Part shown: piece by piece, positions 1-7,752 of the stretch
Layout of the letters: each line of letters opens with the position of its first letter
Position numbering within the stretch: the first letter of the stretch is position 1
Assembly: GCA_009735695.1 (NCBI GenBank)
Contig: SRSL01000001.1
Coordinates: 1,054,048-1,118,047 of the forward strand
Length of the DNA: 64,000 bases
Origin: Christiangramia bathymodioli
GTDB taxonomy: Bacteria; Bacteroidota; Bacteroidia; Flavobacteriales; Flavobacteriaceae
Direction: 5' to 3'
Notes under the pieces: generated by a model
Database searches by the model: none
Told to the model about the DNA's origin: nothing
The model's input: only the letters and a program-made list of their open reading frames with translations
Made by a program: the position numbers and the translations under genes

Positions 1-2038
1 AAATATCATTTTGCACCAGTTGACCTCCGCTCTCCAGGGCTGGAAATTCGTTCTCCATATAGAAAATAGATGAATACAGCGATAGATACCACCAATCCTT
101 TAAATAGCTGAAATAACTAATATCCAGACTGTACTGCTGGTTGTAATTCAGGTTAAGACTGGCCGACCTCAGCGTTCTGTTTTCATTATCCTGAAACGGC
201 AAAACCGAAATATAGTTATCTGCCCGATCCCAATAAAGATCGAAAGAAAGCTTATTATCGTAGGTATAATTGAAATTGATCTTGTTATAGATCGCCGGCC
301 TTAGATCGGGATTCCCATCCTGGAAATTATTTTCATTGATAAAATAACGATAGGTATTCAAATTCTGAAAACCGGGTCTTTGTATCCTTCGGCTGTAATC
401 CAGACCATAGGAATGCTTTTCACTACCCGTATACATCAGGTAAAAAGTGGGGAATAGCTGAAAATACTCCTGGTCATTCACAAGTCCGAAAGAGTTCGAA
501 ATTCCCTGGACATCGGTGTACTCGCCCCTTAAACCCGCTTTCATACTGATGTTGTCCCAGTCATGCGAAAGACTTGCATAAGCCGCATAGATGTTTTCAT
601 CGTAGTCCAGTTCATCAGATAATGCACCCATAAATTGCTGGACCCCGGAATCATTTCCGAAGAAATCCTGGCCAGATTGAGTTTGGAGGCCGGAAAATTT
701 CGCACCGGTTTCAAAAGAAGAGCCGCCAAGCTTGGTGCTAATATCGAATTGCGCGGTAAAAATATCGCTTTCCTGCCGCCCAATGGTAGTAAAGGCATTC
801 TCATTCAACAGATTTCCCTGCGGATCAAAATATTCGGTCATCAGGTACTGATCCTGTTCATCATCATAATTGATATAATTCACCACCGCCTCAAAACTGG
901 TGTTCTCACCGAAACTAGTGGAGTATGATCCACTAAAAAGAAGGTTATTGGTTTCGTTTTCTAGTTGGCTATCTGTGGTGAACAGGGAATCCAGGCTTCC
1001 GGAAGGCTGGTAAATTTCGGTGAGTCCGCTAATATCCGAATCGCGTGTAGGTGTAAACAACAAATTAGCGCTTAGACTTAGGGTGCTTTTTTCGCTTAAA
1101 AGGAAATCCAGAATAGCGTTCACACTGTGCGAATAACTTTCAGTATCCCTGCGGAAATCAGTAATCCAGTCAGAATCGGTTGCGCCGCTGGGCTCGAAGA
1201 ACTCCACATAACTTTCATCCTTCTTTAAAGCGTCCTGCTGGTTGTAATTATAACTTCCGAAGACATTAAGCCAGTCATTTTTATAATACTGGCTGGTTCC
1301 CAGGTTGTATTTCGGAACCCGGGCGATGGTGTTCGAAGCATTGAAACTCCCTTTGTAACCTATGGAAATATTTTTCGAGGTAACGATGTTCAGAATGGCG
1401 CCACCTTCGGCATCATACCTGGCCGGCGGATTAGTGATCACTTCAACCGACTTTACATTCCCTGCTGAAAATCCTTCCAGCAGTTGCTGAAGCTCCTGCG
1501 AACTCAGGTATACCTTTCGGTCATTTATATAAACCGTTGCTGCCCGATTCTTAACCAGTAATTGCCCCTGGCTCACAATAACGCCCGGTGTTTTTTTGAG
1601 AATATCAAAGGTAGTGCCTGAAGAGAGAACCGAATTCTCCACATCAAAAACAATCCTGTCTACCTGGCGAACCACTTTTGGTTTCCGGGCATTAATGGTT
1701 ACTTCATCCAGGGCATCCTGGGAATTGCTAAGAATAATCGGATCTATTTTAGTATTCCCTTTAAGCTCGATCCTCCTAAGACTTTCTGCATAACCAATAA
1801 AACTAGCCTTTATTACGTAGACATTCGATTCAAGATCCTTAAAACTGAAACTTCCGTCTTCTTCGGAAACCGTTCCTCGAACCACAGTGGTAGAATCTTC
1901 GGCATTAAATAGAATGATATTTGCATAGGCGACAGCCTGCTTGTTTGAATCCAGTACTTTCCCGGTGAGTTCATTTTGCGAAAAAATGAGCATAGGAAAT
2001 AGCAAAAAGATCAGGGGGATGAACTTGGTTTTTATCAT
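1..2038 (-). CDS. TonB-dependent-receptor-like outer-membrane beta-barrel protein, partial (C-terminus off the left edge)
   Basis: Reading the minus strand from an ATG at 2038 gives about 679 codons open to the window edge. It starts with a signal peptide (MIKTKFIPLIFLLFPMLIFS), then a carboxypeptidase-regulatory-like beta-sandwich (about residues 21-105: LTGKVLDSNKQAVAYANIIL). A plug-like region follows with KTPGVIVSQGQLLVKNRAATVYINDRKVYLS, split here by family features at VYINDRKV, and then a long Tyr/Asn/Ser-rich barrel. This layout is the outer-membrane beta-barrel family common in Flavobacteriia (OMP_b-brl_3 type), not a canonical SusC. No substrate can be assigned. It has its own promoter and a 136-bp gap from the next gene, so it need not belong to the recycling locus to its right. 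Confidence 0.85.
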   Translation of the reverse strand, partial: MIKTKFIPLIFLLFPMLIFSQNELTGKVLDSNKQAVAYANIILFNAEDSTTVVRGTVSEEDGSFSFKDLESNVYVIKASFIGYAESLRRIELKGNTKIDPIILSNSQDALDEVTINARKPKVVRQVDRIVFDVENSVLSSGTTFDILKKTPGVIVSQGQLLVKNRAATVYINDRKVYLSSQELQQLLEGFSAGNVKSVEVITNPPARYDAEGGAILNIVTSKNISIGYKGSFNASNTIARVPKYNLGTSQYYKNDWLNVFGSYNYNQQDALKKDESYVEFFEPSGATDSDWITDFRRDTESYSHSVNAILDFLLSEKSTLSLSANLLFTPTRDSDISGLTEIYQPSGSLDSLFTTDSQLENETNNLLFSGSYSTSFGENTSFEAVVNYINYDDEQDQYLMTEYFDPQGNLLNENAFTTIGRQESDIFTAQFDISTKLGGSSFETGAKFSGLQTQSGQDFFGNDSGVQQFMGALSDELDYDENIYAAYASLSHDWDNISMKAGLRGEYTDVQGISNSFGLVNDQEYFQLFPTFYLMYTGSEKHSYGLDYSRRIQRPGFQNLNTYRYFINENNFQDGNPDLRPAIYNKINFNYTYDNKLSFDLYWDRADNYISVLPFQDNENRTLRSASLNLNYNQQYSLDISYFSYLKDWWYLSLYSSIFYMENEFPALESGGQLVQNDI

Positions 2039-2071
2039 GAATGGTTAGTTCGATTTTGGGCAAAAGCATAA

Positions 2072-2101
2072 CAAATATAGAATATCTGCTGATTTTTACA
2101 A
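2072..2101 (-). promoter_or_regulatory. Bacteroidota-type promoter for the outer-membrane receptor gene
   Basis: On the minus strand TTG (2099-2101) is followed by a 19-bp spacer and TATATTTG (2072-2079), an exact match to the Bacteroidota -7 consensus TAnnTTTG with a -33 TTG at usual spacing. The start codon at 2038 lies about 34 nt downstream of the -7 box. Confidence 0.7.
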
Positions 2102-2174
2102 TATTTTAAGAATTTATGCTCCTGAAAACAAAATGCTTGTCAAAATCGAAAACCCACCACCAATTTTCCTAATC

Positions 2175-5123
2175 TTATTCTATGATGGAATCGTAGATGA
2201 CCTGCTGGATCTTTGTTCGGGTATTCAGCTGGTATAAACGTGTATTTTCCCGTGTTGGCAATACGCGATTGGAAAGAAAAATATAAAGAAGATCGTATTC
2301 AGGATCTACCCAAACCATGGTCCCTGTAAAACCTGTATGGCCAAAGCTGCTTTTGCTAGCCGATTTCGCGGTATTATTATCCTCACCTTTATATTCAAGG
2401 TTTGGTTTATCGAACCCAAGCGCCCTTCGGTTATCGTTCTCGGGAAACTGTGTCCTGGAAAATTCTTTTAAAGTAGCTTCTGAAATATATCTTCTTCCGC
2501 CATATTCACCCATGTTCAAATACATTTGCATCAGTTTGGCGATGTCATTGGCATTGGCGAAAAGTCCTGCATTGGCCGAAACTCCGCCCATCATGATCGC
2601 ACCTTCATCATGAACATTTCCATGAATAGGCTCTTTTCTGAAATTAAAATCACTTTCGGTAGGAACGATCCTGCTTTCAGGAAATTCTTCCATAGGATTG
2701 TAAGTAAGCGTGGTCGCGCCAAGCGGGGTATAGAAATTCTCATTCAGGTAGGTTCGATAATCTTCATTAGTGATCTTCTCAACGATGGAAGGGAGTAAAT
2801 AGAAAACAAGGCCTGAATATTTGTATTCGGCCTTTTCCTCCAGGGGTGATTTTTTGATCTCCTTAAAGATCTTATCCTGATAATTCCTATGCAACCAGAG
2901 TTCGTCACTAATTTTGATGGGATACCTGGCCGAAGAATCTTTTTTAAAGGTATTCCACTTAAAACTGCCGTTATCACGCAAGGTATTTTTCCAATAAGGG
3001 ATCCAGGGCTTGAACCTGGCCTGGTGGGCAAGGATTTGACGAAATGGAATCCCTTCTTTATTCGAATTTCTGAAATATGGCAAATAATCATCTATTCCAG
3101 CCTCAAGACTGAACTTTTCCTCATCATATAATTTCATCAAGGCTGGAAGAGCCGATGAAATTTTGGTGACCGATGCCAGGTCATAAAGGTCGTTTTTTTT
3201 TACTCTAATGGTGTCGCTATACCGGTGCAGTCCGTAAGCTTTGTGCATCACCACATTTCCGTTCCTGGCGATCAGGATCTGGCCTCCGGGAATGGCTTTA
3301 GCATTTATCGCCTCGTGCATTAACGAATCTACTTTTGGAAATAAATAACTGGATTTCATCCCCGCTTCTTCCGGCAGCGTATATTTGAATCTGTTCAGAA
3401 CATCCGAATTTAGTCCGTCTCCCTTTTTGAATTTTTCGCCTATGCTTACAGGCAGTTTACCGCTGGCACCAATCGAACCGAAAATAAGCTGGGCCGCCAT
3501 TTCCTGGGTAACTTCCGAATCCTGGTAAGCTTCGATCAATACCGGAGCCGCTTCTATATCATTCAGGCTCGCGATCACGTAGGGATTTTTAAATAAACTG
3601 ATAATCGTATTTTCATGGCCGCTTAATTCGCTGATGAATTGCTGAACCTCTTCTGAAAAACCTACCGTATTTCGCGGATATTTACTAATGTCGTGCAAAC
3701 CTGCGATTACCAGGTTATAGTCTTTTAATCTTTCCTTTAACGAATCTATTTCTTCTGAAGTAGCCTCAACCGGAAGCTGAAAATTCGCAACTTTGGTATA
3801 TAATTCCAGGCTCTCCTGGAAACGTGTTTTTTCTTCGGCTCCAATAGATACCGAAGCTATCTTTAAAGTATCCAGCCTTTGCAACGGGATCATGGCATTG
3901 TCATTCTTCAACAGGGTCAAAGCAGCCTCCACCAGCTTTCGATGTAACAGGTTAGCCTCGGCAGTGTTAAGATCTTCCACCATATTTTCGGTACTTGTAG
4001 GAGTATATGTATCCAGGCCAACCCATTGCTTAACCGCCAGGATCTTTCGCACTCTCCGGTCTATCTCCTCCTGACTGATCAGGCCCTTATCTATGGCATT
4101 TCTAACTTCTGAAATCGCCTTCGGAACATCTTCGGTGAACTCCAGCAAATCATTTCCGGCAACCAGGGCTTCTTTATCAACCACTCCTGGCTCGTTGCCT
4201 TTGGTCACTCCTTTCATATTCATCGCATCGGTGATCACCACCCCGCGGAATTCCAGGCTATCTTTTAAAATTTCAGAAATGATCTTTCTCGAAAGCGTTG
4301 AAGGCACTCCGGAACCATCTAAAGCCGGTATGTCCAGGTGAGCGACCATTACTCCGCCAATCCCGGCGTCTATCAGTTTCTTAAATGGGTAAATTTCTAT
4401 GGAATCCAGTCGTGTCCTTGGATGATTGATCTGCGGAAGATCGTAATGCGAATCGGTAGCTGTATCGCCATGGCCGGGAAAATGTTTAGCTGTGGTAAGC
4501 ACATTTTGAGATTGCATTCCCTGCATATAGGCAATTCCTTTACGGGTGACATTTTCACGGTCTTCACCAAACGAGCGATAATTGATCACCGGGTTAGCCG
4601 GGTTGTTGTTCACATCTACCACAGGAGCCAGGTTGATATGCAGTCCGCTTCTTTTCACCTGTCTGGCGACTTCCTCGCCCATTTCGTATAACAATGAATC
4701 ATTCTGAATAGCGCCAAGCCCCATCTGGAACGGGTAGCTTATGGTATTATTCAGTCTCATTCCCAGACCCCATTCCGCATCGATAGCTCCAAGCAATGGA
4801 ACATTCGCAGCCAGCTGATAATCGTTCATCAGTTCTGCCTGGGAAACCGGGTCACCCTGGAAAAAGATCACTCCACCAATCTTTTGTTCTTTAATTAGCT
4901 TAAGGATTTCCTGTTTGTGTGCTTCGTCGCGATTCGAATAGGCGGCAACCATGATGAGCTGGGCGATACGCTCATCCGGACTCAGGGTATTCATAATAGA
5001 ATCCACCCATGCACTGTTTTCGTATTTTAAAAATGCAGGATCGTTAGAATTCGATTTCTGAGCCAGAATTACAGGACTCAGCAATAAAAAACACAGTAAG
5101 ATTGGGGCAATTATTCGCTTCAT
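2175..5123 (-). CDS. GH3 beta-N-acetylhexosaminidase (NagZ-like) fused to a class C beta-lactamase-like serine hydrolase
   Basis: A 982-residue exported protein (signal peptide about residues 1-21). Residues 40-370 form a GH3 domain with the NagZ signature KHFPGHGDT (213-221), whose His is the acid/base in the NagZ group, and the nucleophile Asp in VITDAMNMKG (Asp299). Residues 380-565 resemble the GH3 C-terminal domain. Residues 590-980 are a beta-lactamase/transpeptidase-like domain with SVTK (Ser651, Lys654) and a late HTG triad (FGHTGFTG); the usual Tyr-x-Asn appears as YSG. GH3 enzymes of this type remove GlcNAc from muropeptides; the second domain could be a D-Ala carboxypeptidase or esterase (inference). 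The double architecture is known in Bacteroidota. It sits 10 bp downstream of the acyltransferase gene, probably in one transcript. Confidence 0.9.
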   Translation of the reverse strand: MKRIIAPILLCFLLLSPVILAQKSNSNDPAFLKYENSAWVDSIMNTLSPDERIAQLIMVAAYSNRDEAHKQEILKLIKEQKIGGVIFFQGDPVSQAELMNDYQLAANVPLLGAIDAEWGLGMRLNNTISYPFQMGLGAIQNDSLLYEMGEEVARQVKRSGLHINLAPVVDVNNNPANPVINYRSFGEDRENVTRKGIAYMQGMQSQNVLTTAKHFPGHGDTATDSHYDLPQINHPRTRLDSIEIYPFKKLIDAGIGGVMVAHLDIPALDGSGVPSTLSRKIISEILKDSLEFRGVVITDAMNMKGVTKGNEPGVVDKEALVAGNDLLEFTEDVPKAISEVRNAIDKGLISQEEIDRRVRKILAVKQWVGLDTYTPTSTENMVEDLNTAEANLLHRKLVEAALTLLKNDNAMIPLQRLDTLKIASVSIGAEEKTRFQESLELYTKVANFQLPVEATSEEIDSLKERLKDYNLVIAGLHDISKYPRNTVGFSEEVQQFISELSGHENTIISLFKNPYVIASLNDIEAAPVLIEAYQDSEVTQEMAAQLIFGSIGASGKLPVSIGEKFKKGDGLNSDVLNRFKYTLPEEAGMKSSYLFPKVDSLMHEAINAKAIPGGQILIARNGNVVMHKAYGLHRYSDTIRVKKNDLYDLASVTKISSALPALMKLYDEEKFSLEAGIDDYLPYFRNSNKEGIPFRQILAHQARFKPWIPYWKNTLRDNGSFKWNTFKKDSSARYPIKISDELWLHRNYQDKIFKEIKKSPLEEKAEYKYSGLVFYLLPSIVEKITNEDYRTYLNENFYTPLGATTLTYNPMEEFPESRIVPTESDFNFRKEPIHGNVHDEGAIMMGGVSANAGLFANANDIAKLMQMYLNMGEYGGRRYISEATLKEFSRTQFPENDNRRALGFDKPNLEYKGEDNNTAKSASKSSFGHTGFTGTMVWVDPEYDLLYIFLSNRVLPTRENTRLYQLNTRTKIQQVIYDSIIE

Positions 5124-5133
5124 TTGTTAGTTC

Positions 5134-6267
5134 TTAAACTTTGATATAAATTTTCTTTTTATCCATCCAGTAGCCGATAAGCCACAATAACAACATATAG
5201 GAAATCGCAAAAACCAGGGAGGCATTAATTGGCGACAACCAGCTTAGATAAAACCGCTCGTAAATTACGGATTTAAGGCTGGATTCTCCTATTTTAATCA
5301 GGATGATTAATTTGATAATTACCCCGGAAAGAATAAAAATAAACAGGGGGTTTCTTCCGAAGGCCTGGAAAAAATAGGTCCATTTCCTGAAGTCCAGCAA
5401 TTCGATAATTAGAATGAGCAAGGCAATGATCAATAAATCCCACCCGGTACTGAAGACCACAAAACTACTGGTCCAGATTCCTTTATTTATTGGAAACCAG
5501 ATATCCCATATTAATCCAATTGTTAACAAAGCCATGCCGGCGGTAAACAACCAGGCAAATGTCTTCTTCGAATTTCCATATTTCTGAATGAACTTTCCGC
5601 AGAGAAAACCGGCCAGGACATTCACCGTAGCGGGGATGGTGCTCAGTAAACCTTCGGGATCAAAGGTTTTTCCAAAGCCAGACCAGAGATTTTCAGGAGA
5701 AAAGATGAGCAGATCAAATTTAAGAGCCGCATTATTCTCCAGTGTATAGGGATGGGGATGATCATCAAAGAAATACATGATAGCCCAATATCCGGTTAAC
5801 AGTATAAAAGAGACTAAACTTATGGCTTTCCAATTAAGAAATTTCACGATCACACTGGCTAAAAAATAACAGAGGGCAATACGCTGAAGCACGCCCATTA
5901 TTCTAATTTGAGTAAGATCTTTAAGGACCAGCTCCCCGTTTTCCAATGTAATAAAAGGAAAGGCATTTAAAAGCAGGCCAATAATAAAGATCAGGGCGGT
6001 TCGGCTTAAAACCTTTTTCCAGAAACCGGAATCTTCAGCTTTAAATTTCTTAAAACTGAAGCTCATCGCATTTCCCACCACGAACAAAAATGTGGGAAAC
6101 ACCAGATCGGTTAAAGTAAAGCCATGCCAGGCTGCATGCTTAAAGGGTGCGTAGATACTGGACCAGCTTCCGGGTGTATTTACGAGGACCATCAATGCGA
6201 TCGTCATTCCGCGAAGCACATCCAGGGCCAGGTAACGTGATGTTTTATTGGCAATTCTTGCCGACAT
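5134..6267 (-). CDS. DUF5009 / NagX-like membrane acyltransferase (HGSNAT-related)
   Basis: A 377-residue polytopic membrane protein with about ten hydrophobic segments. The N-terminus carries the family pattern RYLALDVLRGMTIALMVLVN, then a conserved HGFTLTDLVFPTFLFVVG loop. The family (DUF1624/DUF5009) includes heparan-alpha-glucosaminide N-acetyltransferase and bacterial NagX of N-acetylglucosamine regulons. By family analogy it may move acetyl groups across the inner membrane onto amino sugars, but the substrate is not known. It is the first gene of a two-gene minus-strand unit with the GH3-beta-lactamase gene and is divergent from the ROK regulator, which suits shared control. Confidence 0.8.
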   Translation of the reverse strand: MSARIANKTSRYLALDVLRGMTIALMVLVNTPGSWSSIYAPFKHAAWHGFTLTDLVFPTFLFVVGNAMSFSFKKFKAEDSGFWKKVLSRTALIFIIGLLLNAFPFITLENGELVLKDLTQIRIMGVLQRIALCYFLASVIVKFLNWKAISLVSFILLTGYWAIMYFFDDHPHPYTLENNAALKFDLLIFSPENLWSGFGKTFDPEGLLSTIPATVNVLAGFLCGKFIQKYGNSKKTFAWLFTAGMALLTIGLIWDIWFPINKGIWTSSFVVFSTGWDLLIIALLILIIELLDFRKWTYFFQAFGRNPLFIFILSGVIIKLIILIKIGESSLKSVIYERFYLSWLSPINASLVFAISYMLLLWLIGYWMDKKKIYIKV

Positions 6268-6325
6268 TCCTAAATTCTATTAACTGCTTATAAAAGTAAA
6301 TATATTTTTTAAATATGAAATCTTT

Positions 6326-6345
6326 ATTAATTTTTTTAGTTAAGT
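6326..6345 (+). promoter_or_regulatory. 20-bp sequence shared with the upstream region of the ROK kinase operon
   Basis: ATTAATTTTTTTAGTTAAGT occurs here between the divergent acyltransferase and ROK regulator genes, and again, on the other strand, at 28532-28551 upstream of the ROK kinase operon. Both copies are upstream of recycling-locus promoters. It is a candidate operator for the ROK regulator; binding is inference. Confidence 0.5.
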
Positions 6346-6416
6346 GCTTTTTTATAACGGTTTTTTTATTAATTTTATTTTAGAATTCGCTGTTTTCTTT
6401 AAAAATGCCTATTTTA

Positions 6417-6462
6417 ATAGTTTTTAATAATTTCACAGCCATTTTGACTATTTAAAAACTAT
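6417..6462. promoter_or_regulatory. 11-bp inverted repeat abutting the ROK regulator start
   Basis: ATAGTTTTTAA (6417-6427) and its exact reverse complement TTAAAAACTAT (6452-6462) are separated by 24 bp, and the second arm touches the ATG at 6463. It could be an autoregulatory operator or an RNA hairpin closing the translation start. Confidence 0.45.
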
Positions 6463-7734
6463 ATGACTAATAATTTAAAAGGATTCCTGGTTTCAAAAGA
6501 AGAAATAGCAGGAATGAGCAATGTTGAGCGGAAAAAGTACCTGCAGAAATTAAAGATCATCAAACATCTTTTTCTGAACGGGGAAACCTCCAATTCTGAT
6601 ATATGTAACCGTTTTAACGTAAGCTTACCCACGCTGATGTCTCTGATCAATCAGTTAAAGGAAGCTGAAATTGTGGTAAAAACAGGTCAGGGAAAATCGG
6701 AAGGAGGACGCAAACCAGATCTGTTCGGGTTAAGAGAACATCTTTTCTTTGTGCTTTCTATTCACATTGAAAGAGCCAGCATCAAACTGGCCATTATCGA
6801 TAACAATCAAAGTATCATTTCAGAAAAAATGGTGGAAAAGGAATTATCGCCTTCCGCAGCTATCGTGGAAGATCTGCATAAGCTTTCCATAGATCTTCTG
6901 GAAGATTCAAAAATAAATGAAGATCAGTTAATGGGTGTGGGTATAAGTATGCCCGGCCTCGTTTCTACCGAAGAAGGCAAGAACTTCACCTATTATCTCA
7001 GCGAACAGGAGCCAATTTCACTTCAGAAAAAATTGGAAGCGACCTTCAATAAACCGGTTGCTATTTTGAACGATGCAAAAAGCGCCTGTCTTGCTGAATT
7101 TCGTTACGGGCTTGCCCGAAACAAAGAGGATGTGCTGGTGATATCCATGGACTGGGGAATTGGCCTGGGGATCATTATGGGCGGAAAAATGCATTCAGGA
7201 ACTTCAGGTTTCGCTGGAGAATTTGGTCATATTCCAATGACCGAAGACGGAAAATTATGTCATTGCGGGAAACGCGGATGCCTGGAAACCGAAGCCTCCG
7301 GCCTTGCACTGGTCCAGAAAGCCCAGGAAGGTTTGAATAACGGGCAAACCTCACTCCTTAACGACCTGTTGAAAACAAAATATGAAAAACTGGAACCACA
7401 GGTGATCATTGAAGCCGCTAATAAAGGAGATCAATTTGCCATTAGCGTGATTTCAGACATAGGAATTCAGCTGGGGAAAGGAATTTCGGTACTGGTTCAG
7501 ATTTTTAATCCCGAACTCATTATCCTGGAAGGAAAGATTTCAGAAGCCAGGCAGTTCATCACCACCCCAATTCAGCAGGCGATGAACACTTACTGCATGA
7601 TGCAGTTAAAAGAAAGAACAAAAATTGAACTATCTACCCTGGGACCTAACTCGAGTCTCTATGGGGGAATTATAGCTGTGATGGATACTATTTTCCAGGA
7701 GCAGACCAACCTAATAAAAACTCATATCAACTAA
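6463..7734 (+). CDS. ROK-family transcriptional regulator (NagC/Mlc type)
   Basis: A 423-residue protein with an N-terminal winged helix-turn-helix (about residues 30-75, SNSDICNRFNVSLPTLMSLI) joined to a ROK sugar-kinase-like domain. The zinc motif CxCGxxGC is intact (Cys266, Cys268, Cys273), preceded by a GEFGH segment. ROK regulators such as NagC and Mlc sense amino sugars or their phosphates and repress uptake and catabolic genes. Its location between the acyltransferase gene and the NagB-PIG-L gene, and the shared 20-bp sequence at the promoters, make it the likely controller of the whole locus (inference). It starts the plus-strand unit: regulator, deaminase, amidase, phosphoesterase. 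Confidence 0.92.
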   Translation: MTNNLKGFLVSKEEIAGMSNVERKKYLQKLKIIKHLFLNGETSNSDICNRFNVSLPTLMSLINQLKEAEIVVKTGQGKSEGGRKPDLFGLREHLFFVLSIHIERASIKLAIIDNNQSIISEKMVEKELSPSAAIVEDLHKLSIDLLEDSKINEDQLMGVGISMPGLVSTEEGKNFTYYLSEQEPISLQKKLEATFNKPVAILNDAKSACLAEFRYGLARNKEDVLVISMDWGIGLGIIMGGKMHSGTSGFAGEFGHIPMTEDGKLCHCGKRGCLETEASGLALVQKAQEGLNNGQTSLLNDLLKTKYEKLEPQVIIEAANKGDQFAISVISDIGIQLGKGISVLVQIFNPELIILEGKISEARQFITTPIQQAMNTYCMMQLKERTKIELSTLGPNSSLYGGIIAVMDTIFQEQTNLIKTHIN

Positions 7735-7752
7735 AATTTACCGGATTTTGCG

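Noticed and set aside
1596-1793. Plus-strand frames inside the receptor gene at the left edge
   Set aside because: They are shadows of the minus-strand receptor, which has clear domains and a promoter.
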